Source: Datisca glomerata (Eukaryota; Streptophyta; Magnoliopsida; Cucurbitales; Datiscaceae). From it: 64,000 nt of DNA. The stretch is from the NCBI GenBank assembly GCA_003255025.1, contig QANY01013389.1:453106-517105 (forward strand). Direction: 5' to 3'. Made by a program: the position numbers and the translations under genes. The notes under the pieces are model-generated. The model worked only from the letters and a program-made list of their open reading frames with translations. It searched no databases and was not told where the DNA came from. Positions 22,727 through 35,120 of the stretch are shown here, piece after piece (the first letter of the stretch is position 1; the number at the start of each line of letters is the position of its first letter).

Positions 22727-23245
22727 TCTTATCTCCACGCCCTCCAGATGATCATAAAAAACTTTACTGCTTAAAGTCTTCGTGAATGGATCTATCAGGT
22801 TGTTGACGTCGAAATATGTGTAACCACAACGTCTCCACGCTGAGCAATTTATTTAATCAAGTGATATTTACTTTCAATGTGTTTGGATTTCTTATGGCTT
22901 CTAGGTTCCTTAAAATCCGCTACAGCAACACAGTTATAACAATAAAGTGTCATGGGCTTGTCAGCGTCTGAAACTACTTCCAGAGTCTTCAAGAACTTCC
23001 TAAGCCATACAACCTCCTTTGAAGCATCACAAGCTGCCACATATTCAGTTGCCATGTTAGAATCAGCAACGCAAGATTGCTTGATATTTCTCCATACAAC
23101 TGCTCCACCATTCAGGATGAACATCGATCCTGAAGTGGACCTCCTAGAATCCTTCTCTGCTTGGAAATCAGAATCAGTATACCCCATCATATTCAAGTCA
23201 GTACCTAAATACACAAGCAAATAGTTCCTTGTTCTCCTCAATACT
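22727..23245 (-). pseudogene. Copia-1 RNase H domain
   Basis: Translation from 23241 gives the Copia RNase H signature: GYTDSDFQAEKDSRRSTSGS, then SNMATEYVAACDASKEVVWL, then a HIESKYHLI-like end at 22849. The canonical SEAEYIA box is altered to TEYVA. The C-terminal tail continues past a frameshift toward the polypurine tract with a DPFTKTL-like word. Non-functional. Confidence 0.88.
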
Positions 23246-23516
23246 TAAAGATTGGAAATGACTCACCACGCCCACGGCATAGCAAATGTCTGGCCTAGTG
23301 CAAAGCATCGCATACATGAGACTTCCACAGATGAGGCATAAAAAACTTTCTCATGTTTTCCTCTTTTTGAGGAGTCTTGGGAGACTGCTCTTTGGAGATG
23401 CTCACTTCATGTCTAAAAGGAAGAAATCATTTCTTGGTGTTTTGTATAATGAAGCGATCCAATACCTTATCAATATAAGATGCTTGAGACAATGTCAATT
23501 GTCTGTTCTTCTTATC

Positions 23517-24313
23517 TCAAAAAATCTGAATACCTAAGACAAATGCAGATTCTCCAAGATCCTTCATATCAACTTTCTTTACAAGCCAAATCTTGATATC
23601 ATGTAATTTTCCTACATCATTCTCAATGAGTAGAATATCATCTACGTACAATACTAGAAAAATCACTTTCCCTTCCTGTATCAGCTTATACACAGGGCTC
23701 ATCCACTAGCTGTTCAAAACCATAGTTTTTAATAATTTTGTTGAATCTAATATTGCACAATCGTGACACTTGCTTAATTCCATAAATGAAATTCTACAGT
23801 TCACAAACTTTACCCTTTTGGCCTTTCTCCACAAACCCGTCTGGTTGAGCCATATAAATGCCCTCATCAAGATTGTTGTTCAGAAAAAGCAGTCTTGACG
23901 TCCATTTGCCAGATTTCATAATCAAGGGCAGCAGCAATGGACAAAAGTATCATGATGGATTTAAGCATGGCCACCGGCGAAAAGGTATCCTCATAGTCTA
24001 TACCTTGCTTTTGGGTGTAGTCCTTGGCTACTAGCCTAGCTTTGAATGTATCTACATTCCCATACGAACCTATTTTTTTCTTATAGATCCATTTGCATCC
24101 TATGGGTTTTACCCCTTTAGGAGGATCTATAAGTTTCCAGACTCTGTTCGAGTACATCGAATGTATCTCAATGTTCATGGCTTCTTGCCATAAGTTTGCT
24201 TCAGGACCTTCCATGGCCTCTGAGTAGGAGATACGTTCATCAAGGTCCTTATATGAGACATTTGTCAAAGCTTCTCCATAGGACATATACCTCTCAGGTT
24301 GTCTCACAACCAT
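23517..24313 (-). pseudogene. Copia-1 reverse transcriptase
   Basis: The N-terminal part (24313-23867) carries WKLIDPPKGVKPIGCKWIYK, FKARLVAKDYTQ and the YEDTFSPVAMLKSI and QMDVKTAF motifs. The catalytic part (23702-23517) keeps VLYVDDILLI and the MKDLGE box. Between them about 160 bases are out of frame with stops. It is the polymerase of the element, which would copy its RNA within the cytoplasmic particle; here it is broken. Confidence 0.9.
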
Positions 24314-24779
24314 CCACTATATCGAGGCTCCATAGGCTATGTCTCCTGTCGTGGTTCTTCCATTAATGAATCAGATCAATTTTTGATTGGGGAGTCGGTG
24401 TCCTCCCACTCAATAATTTCTCTAGCATTATTGTGCTTTTCGAGTGTACACTTTTAATGTAATATTCTTAAAGAAAATGAGCATCCGTGCTAATGAATGT
24501 TTTCTGGTCAATCGTACTGTAGAAAATGTACCCTTTCATTCTTTTAGGATATACAATGAACATGCATAATTCTGAACGACTGGCCAACTTTCCTGTCTTT
24601 GGTTTTAACCCTCATATTTTAAAATGGTTAATAGACGACTTTCCTCCATACCATCTTTCATATGGTGTACCAGGCACCGTCTTTGACGAAACTTGGTTCA
24701 GAATATATGTCGTTGTTTCCAAGGCATATCCCTAGAAGGAATCTAGGAGGGATGAGTAACTCATCATGGATCTAACCAT

Positions 24780-25345
24780 ATCCATCAGATTTCGATTTCT
24801 TCTCTCTGACACACCCTTTTATTGTGGCGTACCAGGTGCTGTAAGCTGAGAAAGAATACATCATTCCTTAAGAAAGCCTTCGAACTCTCCTACCAAGTAC
24901 TCCCCACCACGATCGGATCGTAGTGTTTTTTTATTTATTTTTCTAATTACTTTTCAACCAAGGCCTTATACTCTTTGAACTTTTCAAAGGTTTCAGACTT
25001 TTGACGCATTAGATGAACATGACCAAAATATGAGTAATCATCAGTGAAGGTTATGAAGTATTCATAACCTCCTCTTGCTTGGATGTTCATTGGTCCACAT
25101 ATATCACTATGTATGAGTTCAAGACATTGAGTGGCTATTTCACATTTTGCTGAAAATGTCTCATGGTCAATTTTCCTTCAATACATGATTTGCATGTGGG
25201 TAGTGATCTCACACTTAAAGTTTTCAAATGACCATCCCTCACAAGTCTTTCAATCTTGTACAAGCTAATATGTCCAAGGCGTAAGTGTCACAAATTGGTT
25301 AGATTGGTTGAGTCATACTTCAACCTTTTACTATCCTTTTGTGAA
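24780..25345 (-). pseudogene. Copia-1 GAG-pre-integrase and integrase remnant
   Basis: Minus-strand translation shows HLRLGHISLYKIERLV and CKSCIEGKLTMR (the HHCC zinc-binding region), followed in shifting frames by the YFITFTDDYSYF-like integrase core. At least two stops and one frameshift are present. The region between 24313 and 24780 shows further decayed integrase C-terminal sequence. Confidence 0.8.
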
Positions 25346-25769
25346 TCATTATTCACTCTAGCGTCACATATCATTGGAACTATTAGTTTTACGTGAAACA
25401 GTTTATTAAACATGTGTGCAACAATAATTAGACACTCATTTATAAAAATATCAATATCTTTATGAATGAATTTTAGATCAAATCATTGCTCAATTAATAC
25501 ACTAATAGAAATAAGATTCTTCTAAAAAATTGGGATATAATAAACATCACGTAAAAATAGATAACCATTATCAAGTTCCAACTGATACAACCAATACTAG
25601 TGCTCCATCCCCTATACGGACGATAAACTCGACCAAGATATCTGCTAGAGATAATCTAAGCTGTTGTATATCCAATGGTTATCGACTCCACAATCATGAC
25701 ACTTGTCTCATAATATGTCCACCTTGCATTGCCTTTACCATTTACAATTTTGAGTTCTGCTTTTTAGCC

Positions 25770-26350
25770 TTATACAGAACTCCTCTGGTGTTTCCTTTTG
25801 GCGCCAAAGGTGGAAGGCTTACTTTTAATAAAGTTTAGCTCTCCAGTCTTCCTCTTTCTCTTTAGAAACAAAGTCGTAGTGGCTTGCAACTCCTTCATGA
25901 TATCAGGAAATGAATACCTCAACTTATTCATCAAATAATTAAGTTTGAAGTTCTCGAAGGTATCATGCAGAGTCTCTAGGATCATATCCACCTGAGTCTC
26001 GCCATCAACCTCAACACCCATGATCTCTATCTCATTCAGATAACTAATGACCAACATCATATGTTCTCTGATAAGAGTTTCAGGTTTTATCTTACAGTTC
26101 ATAAGGTTTCACACAATTACTTGTTTGACTTAATGACCCTGATCTCCGAACATTCAATGATGTTCAACAGCATATCAATGGTGGTTTCCAAATTTTGATG
26201 TTGTTGTTACAATACATTGCTAACAGAAACCAAGATTTAATATTTGGCTATTATTATAACGTAGCCAAGAAGTATAAGCTTCATTTTTCTCTTCAGTCGA
26301 TTCACTAAAAGGCTCAAAGGAGCATGAGGTGGTGAGCACGACCTTGTGCT
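25770..26350 (-). pseudogene. Copia-1 gag remnant
   Basis: The frame 26102-25770 gives HMMLVISYLNEIEIMG, VDMILETLHDTFENFKLNY and MKELQATTTLFL, the usual spacing of the UBN2-type gag of plant Copia elements. Upstream sequence to about 26350 is gag-like in other frames. The zinc knuckle is not seen. Confidence 0.75.
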
Positions 26351-28340
26351 TTTCAATCGTTAGTACGATATCAAGATTGTGTTTCCAATCACCGTAATTA
26401 TCACCAGTTAATATTATTCATATTTAATATAGTTGAGAATGAGGATATTGATATAATTATAGAAAAGAATAAATAAAGGGGTGTAAGTAAATGCTTAATC
26501 ATTTAGGAAAATATGATGTATGATGCCCCTACTTAAATATTTAAAAATGCATCAAAAAATATTTCCTCCATGATGTTACGATAAAAAACGATAGCTTGTC
26601 TCATCGAGTGATGAATTCCAAACTATCTCATATCGCATCGAGACTCTTCTCGTTTGGTTAACGCTTATATCTCCACATCTAGCTTAACCAACTAATGATT
26701 TTGGTCACCTTGGCCTCATTGACTAGCCCTTAAGTGGGGATTCCAATGTGGTTAAATCTAAGTGTTTAACCAATGCATCGACTCATAAAAGTTACTATGG
26801 ACTTACAGTCCGTCTATGGGATGGCCCTGCCACACCACTTCTTTTAGAAGTCTTAGCTTTTCAAGCAACTCGATGACTCAAAGTGACACGACTCAAAAGT
26901 TTATCGGATTGAAGAGAGGACCGCTATGGGCGGCTCTAAACTATTCCTCGTGGCACGATCAAGTTCGCGTTGGAGACCTTGGGAACGTTTCAACGTAAAC
27001 GACCATCCCACTTAGTTTTTGAAAAAAAAAACTTCTGATTTTTTGTTGTTTTTCAAAACTTAACTTTTATGAAATTGAAAACGTGTTGGAATTTATAAAT
27101 CCTTTATTTAATTTTAAATCCCAATTTAAAATCATAACCATTATAAATTTCACATTGTAATTAAATTATAACCATTATAATTAATATACAATGATGCGTG
27201 TACATGCTATATGATAATTCGATATTGATATATCCATAGTTCTATAAGCATGTTATATGATAATGCGCGACTACAATTAAATCATACATTTAAAATTAAC
27301 CTCCCTATTGACTCATTTCTAATTACAATTAAAAAGAATAATAAATTACAAATTAATTTAAAATTCTTCATGGCATCTGTAATTGTCTTTTTGTCCTTCA
27401 GGTTGTCCCACCACTTTGTAACTCTTTACAAAAGTCCAATCCCATTTTAAAATCAAATTTCAAATTTAAAATTCAAAATTCAAAATTTAAAATTTAAATT
27501 CAAATTTCAAATTTTAAAAATTCAAAATTTAAACTTTGATTAAAACCTTTTAATTAATAAAAACTCTTTTTTAATTAAATAATCTCATTAATCATCCTCC
27601 TTTTTTCTTAAAAATAAAAAAAACATATAAAAAGATAACATTGGTAATTATCTTTTGAATTCAAAATTGGAAAGATAAAAAGATAAAATAGATAATTTTG
27701 AAATCAAAATTATCTTTTATCCGTTTAAACTTTAAAATTTTGAAGATAAAAAAATAGGATAAGGGTCATCGCTAAACATCACAGAGTTTCCTAAACCATA
27801 ATTGTTATTACCTAGGGTTTCACAAACCCTAGTCGCCAGCAGGGCACGGGAGCGGACAACGGTGACAATAGGTGTCAGAACAGTACCGATGGCCGTTGGA
27901 ATAGTAATTCCGGTGTGAACAGTAATTCTGGTGTGAACAGTAATTCCGGTGCGAACAGTAATTCCGGCGCGAACGGCAATCCCTACATGAACAGAAATTC
28001 CCCTTAACCGAAATTCCCCATGAACAGTCACTTTGGTGACTTCTCGGTGGTTGTCCGATGATTTCTCGGTGGCGGTTTAGAGCGGTTTCAGGGGACGACG
28101 ATTTTACATCGAATTTATAAAGTTACAACTTTTACAACAAAATAAATTACATAAAATCTTATGCCTCGAATTCGGCGTACATCAATTCTAAATTAAAATA
28201 AAAAATCATAAAACCAATAGTTAAGGATCCAATCACATTTAATACAGTTTTGAATCTACCATATAAAATCATATGTCAATATCCATAAAATTCATGATAC
28301 ATTCGTTTCAAATATCAATATGCATTATCAAGAATCTATT
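26351..28340 (-). other. Copia-1 untranslated leader, AT-rich with internal repeats
   Basis: This is an unusually long region between the 5' LTR and gag. It includes a low-complexity stretch of AAATTTAAAATTC-type words (about 27440-27540) and a GC-richer segment with an 18-bp repeat (27897-27990). No gag or other domain recognised, so part of it may be a later insertion. Confidence 0.5.
27897..27990 (-). repeat. 18-bp tandem repeat in the Copia-1 leader
   Basis: About five units of GTGTGAACAGTAATTCTG and variants. On the minus strand they encode a hexapeptide repeat (GITVHT/GITVRT) inside a 99-codon frame (28031-27732) that begins with ATG. The frame has no known domain. Confidence 0.7.
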
Positions 28341-28354
28341 GCTTTGATACAAAT
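28341..28354 (-). other. Copia-1 primer-binding site
   Basis: Immediately inside the 5' LTR the minus strand reads ATTTGTATCAAAGC. This is a mutated form of the TGGTATCAGAGC complement of initiator methionine tRNA used by most plant Copia elements. It fixes the right LTR as the 5' LTR. Confidence 0.8.
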
Positions 28355-30241
28355 TGTTGGGATTGGTTGGTCTTAAAATTAATTGAAAATAAATTTGAAC
28401 CACGAACGGTTCGTGGGCAGAATATCACATTTTTTTACAATTAACTTATTTAATCAAATTAAATAAGTTAAAACCAAATAACGCGCGATTGTGCATATAT
28501 GACATTAAATGATAAGATAAGGTTAGAAATAAATTTTCACATATACTTTGTATCGGAGAATTTCTGAACTGACGACCTTCGAGCATTCTTCGTGTTCATG
28601 AAGATTCGGGATCTGAATCACACACTTGAACTCCAAGAACGATTTGTGAATTTCATCCACCAACAATCATTCGTTAATTTCAGAAATATATCTCATGAGA
28701 ATTTCATGTAGGAATTTGAGTGTGGGCTCTCAAAACCATTGAATAAGAAAAATGAAAAATTTTCTCCTTAAATATATTTTTTGGCGGCAACAGAGAGTGA
28801 GAGGAAAACGTTTTTTCTCTCTTGCTTTGTTGACAAGCAACTATATCTAATCATCTCTCTATCTACAATCAGATTGTCATTAAATATTGATAAAATGTAA
28901 TTTTTGATATTTATAAATATACCTATATATTTTTAAATTTTCAAAAATTCACCACATATATTCATGATTGCCGAAAATTTCAATATTCCCTAGAGTTTGA
29001 GTTGTATCGAGATTCATCAATCCAACTGATAAATTAATTGATCATAATCAATTAATTAATTAATTTAATTTTTATTTACTAATTATCTAATAATTAGAAA
29101 ATAATAAACTAATTAATTTTAATATATATAATCACACTTAACTAATTAAGTGACATCACTCATCACATATAGGTGTAGGAAATATGCCTTGGCACCAAGA
29201 TACATTTTGATCCAATTTATTTCATTTCTCTATTCTGAGACCGAATGGACCCACATGAACAAAACTAAAATATAAATATCCGGCGAATTTATCTCCATAA
29301 ATTTCCAACCTATTTAATCCTGACAACATACGACTCCACTATAAGTTTGATGTCGAATCAATTGTAGATTCATGCACACTACGTTTTCTTTGGTGTAAAT
29401 AACCTTTTTATTTTCATGGTCCACATGATATTTTAATATAATACCTATCGTGAATATAAAATTATTATTTTACCCCTCTTGTTATTATTTTCTTAACTCA
29501 TTTATTGATTGTGAATAAGAAAGACATAATAATGAATTGGCTCGTACAATTCACAAATCTCAATCAATGACTCAATTCATTGAATACCTGACCAGGTTAA
29601 TTTATTCACACACCCATCAATAAAGCATAAGGTGATATTGTTACTTTCACAATCGAACAATGAATTTTTATATATGTGAATCATGTAACTCCAACTTAAT
29701 TGAATTACAATCCTAACAGCTGAGTTATTGCCTGTCAATTCGAACTCACTCATTTGACATATCAAAAATTACAACTAACTAAGTCAAGTTACGTATTTAC
29801 CTCAAAATTAAGGTAATTATGAAAATACTCTTAAGGTGTAACAATGAAATTTAGAGCTTGGTAAATGGTTTTGGGCTATAAACTAATTTGTTACCGGTCT
29901 ATTCTATATGTCTAGGTTAACCGTTTGAGTCTCTGCTCTCATGCCTCAAGACTGGCGTCCATTAGTTCAACCTAACAGTTGTAATCAGATTCGTTTGCCC
30001 AATCAATCCTAAGACTGTGAATATTGTTATAAAATTTCTCAGAAGAGTTCTTCTGGAGACACCTCTGTCTCACTCTTCGTTCATTGATGAAAGTTTCAGT
30101 ACTTGAGTAATTTTTAAACATACTTTAATTTAAAATAAAACTTTCAATTTATTCATAAGAATTCAATAATACTAATGTCTGAAAAATAACTAAATATAAA
30201 TAAATAACTATTACACGCTACTTTATAGACATATTCGAACA
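28355..30241 (-). repeat. Copia-1 5' LTR (1887 bp)
   Basis: On the plus strand it starts TGTTGGGATTGG and ends ATTCGAACA. It matches the 3' LTR throughout apart from the replaced segment there. Followed on the right by GATGC, the second copy of the target duplication. Confidence 0.92.
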
Positions 30242-30262
30242 GATGCTCGTGCTTCGCACGGG
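30242..30262 (-). mobile_element. Putative Helitron 3' hairpin
   Basis: The minus strand reads CCCGTGCGAAGCACGAG (30262-30246), a seven-pair stem with one wobble pair and a GAA loop. It is followed by CATC, which belongs to the Copia-1 target duplication. The terminal CTAG lies across Copia-1 at 20464. The Helitron body would extend to the right from here. Confidence 0.55.
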
Positions 30263-31874
30263 ATTATGTTCAAACCTATTTAAATATAAGAAAATTAATG
30301 TAATTTATTCATCAAATACTAACCTATTGAATTGACATAAGCTTCAACTTAAATAAATAATACAATAATAGGTATTCAGTTAGTTCATGTAAAAATATAT
30401 TACAATGTTAGATCAAACTTTAAATAACTCCAATTTTGGAGATTGAAGGAGATACAAAATAAAACTCTTGAAAATTTTTGTCACCACTAATCTTATTTTG
30501 AGATATCATTCTTTCAATGGTAATAAAATATCATATCAACTGGACAAAGTAATCAACATGTCATAAATAAAAAAAGATAATATTTAAAGAAAATCAAATG
30601 AGCATGAGTTTAAAACTTAAATAAAAATCATAGAGTAGTTAAGATTGCAAGATGATTTAATTTTCTACAACCATTACAAAATATGTTTGAAATCTTAGTC
30701 TATACTATACTCATACCATCTCTTGAACTTTTTTTTTGGTTTGAAAAGATAAATTGTACTAAGCAATTAAAACTCGTAGAATACCAATTTGACCTTCAAG
30801 ATTAAATAAATTAGAAACTTTTCATGCTAGAGTGAAAAAGAAGAATTAAATATGTCTGGAATCCAAATTACTAAGAATGTATAACATAATTGAAAAACAT
30901 TAAAATATCTACCTCTAACATAACCTTAATGAATTTTCTCACACAAAAATAATTGATCTTATCGTCCATAATTCATTTTCAACTCTTCTTATTGATGATC
31001 AATTAATCTCTAAGCTCAAAACATTTTTTTAATATTAATCTCAACTTTTTTCAAGAGAAGTTTCAAAACTTTTTTTTTTCAGTTACAAATTCAACAATGT
31101 TTAAACCCTCTGATTTCCCTGTTACAATGCCTCTTTGCATTTTATATTTGTCATTGTCATTAGTTATTTAATATTATAAACTCATTAACCATATAAAATA
31201 ATGCAATAATTAGGAATGAGTAATAAACCATTATATTTCTTTGTAAAAAAACAATTATATTTGATTAGTAATTTCTATAATTGAATTTAAAGAAAATAGT
31301 TTATTTAATTAACACTTGACAAAATTTGAGTAGGGGCACATGACTCACTATATATAATGTTTCTCTTTTCATTTTCAATTTAGATATTACATACTATTGT
31401 ATTATTGAAACATGCAGTATTTGGAAGATCTCTTTAATAATATCATAAATCTAGAATTACTACTTATTTAGTCATCTTCTTTAGATAATCAATAATAATT
31501 AATAACTTAATATCATTAATTTTATAATCACATAAACTATTAATTGCATTTTATTATAATTACTTTGACACCTTAATTAATCAGTAATAATCCTTTTAGT
31601 TTCCATTAATTATTATAATTAATTATCAATTTGGTATATTTATTATATTTTTAATTGATTAATTCATAAATTATTCAATAGTAGTTCCAACCACGCTGAA
31701 ATTTTATTTGGCGCTACAAATATTACTATTCTCGACATAAACATCGATAAAAGAAACCGATTTAAGGTTCATTTTAGACGGTCACTTGATTCCGTTGAAA
31801 AAAAAAGTCTACTATTTTTTGTTTTATCAACAATAACGTCAAAAATAAAAAAAACATGTCCAATTCCTTTTATT
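30263..31874. other. AT-rich region, possible Helitron interior
   Basis: No open frame and no Rep or helicase motif. If the Helitron reading is right this would be a non-autonomous body, but its 5' TC end could not be located; it could lie here or beyond the next Copia nest. Confidence 0.35.
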
Positions 31875-31879
31875 TATTT

Positions 31880-32227
31880 AGTCTAAGCTAATGTATTACA
31901 CAGATAGTCCATGAAATAGTAACACAAAGGCTTACTGAAATGCACTATATTACTGAATATGATATTGCAGAGATGAATACACTATTTGTAGAGTTTTCAT
32001 ACAAGCTTAAAATGAGTCTTACAAACCCCTTCAAAAGGGGTTTTTGTGACAGGAAAAGCACTGGTGCCATTCTCTTAGATAACATAATTTGGCCTTTTGT
32101 GAAGTTGGCAAATGATAGGTGAAAAGGGCAGTGTAGAAAAGACCAAAATCACACTTTAATGACTTGGCACGTTGACTTGGCATCTTGCTGGCTTGGCTTA
32201 GATGATATGGCAAGAGTAGTCTTAATA
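31880..32227 (-). repeat. Copia-2 3' LTR (348 bp)
   Basis: Shares with the right LTR blocks such as GATGAATACACTATTTG, TTCATACAAGCTTAAAA and the end AGTAGTNTTAATA (plus strand). It contains a small hairpin, ACCCCTTCAAAAGGGGT (32026-32042), absent from the right LTR. Confidence 0.92.
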
Positions 32228-32238
32228 CCCCCTCCCCT
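32228..32238 (-). other. Copia-2 polypurine tract
   Basis: The minus strand reads AGGGGAGGGGG directly before the 3' LTR. Confidence 0.85.
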
Positions 32239-32277
32239 ACAAGCCAAAGGTGGGAGTACCCACTTTGAGCTTGGATT

Positions 32278-33200
32278 TTAGAAATTTAACTTGTCTATGG
32301 AGAGGACTTTTGTGAGAATGTCTGCGGTCTGTTCAAGGGATGGCACATAAAGAACCGGAAGACACTTGGATAGAATTGGATTCCTTATGAAGTAAAGGTC
32401 CACCTCGATGTGTTTGGACCTTGCATGGATCATAGAGTAATTTGTAATAGCAGTTGTACCAAGATTGTCACACCAGATGGTGGAGGGCTGATGACGTGGT
32501 ATATGCAGTTCTTTGAGAAGCTGAGTAAGCCACATAATTTATATTACAGTGTTAGCCAGAGACCTATACTCACTCTCTATGCAAGACTTGTACACAACTG
32601 ATTGCTTCTTAGATGACCAAGAAACTAAAGAACCCCTAAGGAGCACTGCATAGCCTCTAGTGCTCTTCCTGTCATCTGAAGAGTCTGATTTGGAATTGTG
32701 GAAACTCCAATGCATGAGAGTGTGCCTTAATTTGTCAAACCAGGCTTTTGGAGCCTGTTTAAGGCCATATAGAGCCTTTTTAAGCCCGCACACATGATTT
32801 GGTCTAGACTGGTCAATGAAACCCTCTGGTTGCTTCATGAACACTGCATCAGTTAGCTCCCCATCAAGAAATGTGTTATTAGCATCTAACTGTTGTATAG
32901 GCCATCCAAGGTTACTGTAATAGTCAAAATTATCCTAATGGTATTGTGTTTGACAACATGGCTGGGAGTTTCTGATAAATCAATCCTAGGGGTTTGGTGA
33001 AATTCCTTAGCAACTAGCCTGATTTTGAGACATTTGACAGTGCCATTAGCATTGAGTTTGACCTTGTAGATCTACTTGTTCCTAACTAGATTCATGGAAG
33101 AAGAGAAAGGAACCAGATCTCATGTTCTATTCTACATTGGGGCATTAGACTCTTCTATCATAGCTTGAGACCGTTTAGGATCTGAGAGGGCTTACTTGAC
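32278..33200 (-). pseudogene. Copia-2 reverse transcriptase fused to RNase H by internal deletion
   Basis: The frame 32844-32539 starts with the reverse-transcriptase words FMKQPEGFIDQSRPNHVCGL and KKALYGLKQAPKAWFDKL, then passes within about 20 residues into the RNase H words DDRKSTRGYAVLL and SWSSKKQ. The catalytic YVDD segment that belongs between them is missing. RNase H ends in 32535-32278 with HARSKHIEVDLYFIR and ADILTKVLS. More N-terminal reverse-transcriptase sequence lies in broken frames up to about 33200. The element could not copy itself. Confidence 0.9.
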
Positions 33201-33675
33201 TGATATAGGTTCATCTGGATTGGGATGAGGTGGGAGAGGGTATTTGGAGGTAAGAAAGACCTTTAGTTTTCTGATACCACTTTTGGACCTAATGATCATG
33301 AGATATTTGGTAGAAGAGGATTAGGAACAAGCTGAAGGTGTGGGTAATGTGGGTTTAGGAATTGTGATAGAAATGTCCAAGACATTAAAAAAATCATTAG
33401 TAGGAGAAACATGAATGAACAAAGGAGAAGGAGCAAAAAACACGTACTTCAAGAGATGCTTGAGTGAAGTCTGCCAACTGAGGTGAACCCGGTAGAAGAT
33501 GACCTGATGGTGAATGAGGAGGAGAACCTGTACTATGAGGACCTGGAGAAGATAAAGTAAGAGGCATATTATTACTAGGTTGGGGAGAGGGAAGAAATGG
33601 TAAGGAACTAGACCCTGAAATCTGATGAGAAGAGGAACTATAACCCTTATGGATAGTTGAGTAGCCTAAGAATGT

Positions 33676-34531
33676 TCATTTTGCAGGCATGAATTCTAGC
33701 TTATGAGCATTACATGCTCTAAGATAGGGATAACAGCTGCACCCAAAGACTTTGAGGTAATGATAATCTGGTATCATGTAAGTTTGGGCTTCTAAAGGTG
33801 ATTTGGACCTAACGTAGGTGTTGGTAACCTGTTGATAAGGAACACAACACATTGGAAGACATCCCACCAAAATCTGGAGGGAAGAGAGGCTTGAGCTAGA
33901 AGGGTTAAGCATGTTTCAATTATGTATCTATGTTTTCTCTCACTTGAGCCATTTTAATGGTGAGGGGGGATGGGGCATGGGTGTCTATTAGTGACGCCTT
34001 GAGATGTTAAGTAAGATGTGAAATGCCTATACTCCCCCCAATCAGATTGGACAACTTTAATAGGTAAATTGAATTGCTTCTCAATAAGGTTTTTAAACAT
34101 GAGAAATATCTGAAATGCTTCGTATTTCTGTTTAAGAGGATATATCCAGGTGAACTTGCTGTGAGCATTTAAAAAGTGTATGTAGTACCTAAAACCTTCC
34201 CTAGAAATAATATGTGCTAGTTCCCATAAGTCAGTAATATCAATTCAAGAGGTTGTTTAGTGACTATGTGAGATGTAGGAAAAGGGACAGAGTGTATCTT
34301 TCCATTTTGGAAGGCTTGGAAAAAGGAAGCTTTATGCAACACTATCTGAGAAGGATGGCCAAGTCTTATGTGCCATAGAGTAGTACTAGAACAGTTTGAG
34401 CTAACAGAGTTTAAACAAGAAGTAGTATTTATGTTGTTTTCTGCAGGAAAAATGTTACACTTCTTGAACCAGAAACAAACACAGAACTAGCACTAGGGAT
34501 AACACTAGTAGTACAACCGTTATTTATATAC
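33676..34531 (-). pseudogene. Copia-2 integrase remnant
   Basis: The frame 33912-33676 holds the conserved end of Copia integrase, including LKVFGCSCYPYLR and NAHKLEF. Sequence from about 33950 to 34531 translates in broken frames to integrase core words. The domain is cut at 34531 by the Copia-3 target site and resumes beyond 44032. Confidence 0.82.
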
Positions 34532-34536
34532 CTAGT

Positions 34537-35120
34537 TGTTAGGAGTAATGCCCTCAAAGTATGTGTATTGACATTTTAATATGAAATTTAATGAAATTGA
34601 ATTTTTCTTATAATTGTTCTTTTAAATTATTGTTGAATAATTTATATAAATATCTAAAATATTTCATATTCATGAATGAGACTATGATCTTGTGTTAGTA
34701 TGAGGGAATTAAAATCATAGATAACAAATAAAATTGTCGGCATCGTATTAAAATATAATTTTCAGAAATTATATATAAATAATTATATCGATTAATTTTT
34801 AATTATCGATAATTGAGATAGTATATCTAATTTATGAAATTAGATAATGTTAAATTATTATTAGATAATAATTCAAAATTTGAATAAACTAAATCTATTA
34901 TTTATGAACAAACAGATAAACTAGTTGATAAGGATAATTAGATAAGTTAATTTTGAATTAATTTATATATGAATATTTATCTGATTAAAATAAATATTTA
35001 ATGCACAACAATTACCACGTGTCAATCACTGATTGAGAATCAGAGATTGACATGAACTACTACAGTGGGCGTGCAGTGGGAGAGTCCTGTCATCGGTGGG
35101 AGAGTCGTGTCATCAGTGAA
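34537..35120 (+). repeat. Copia-3 5' LTR, internally deleted
   Basis: The first ~210 bases match the starts of the LTRs at 39730 and 41155. The sequence then jumps about 0.9 kb to the part with TAATTATCGATAA and GTGTCAATCACTGATTGAGA. Similarity fades after the GTGGGCGTGCAGT word near 35070. The LTR end and primer-binding site are not recognisable. Confidence 0.82.

Larger units (their letters stand above)
20476..30241 (-). mobile_element. Copia-1: LTR retrotransposon with both LTRs, degenerate coding
   Basis: The 5' LTR is on the right (28355-30241), followed leftward by a primer-binding site, leader, gag, integrase, reverse transcriptase and RNase H, a polypurine tract and the 3' LTR (20476-22691). 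The order gag-IN-RT-RH defines Ty1/Copia. Flanking five-base words are GATGT (20471-20475) and GATGC (30242-30246), a target duplication with one mismatch. Frameshifts and stops break every domain, so it is not autonomous, though the reverse-transcriptase YVDD box survives. The LTRs differ by many substitutions and by a large replaced segment in the left one. Confidence 0.92.

Noticed and set aside
22952..23224. 90-codon plus-strand frame
   Set aside because: Antisense of the Copia-1 RNase H domain.
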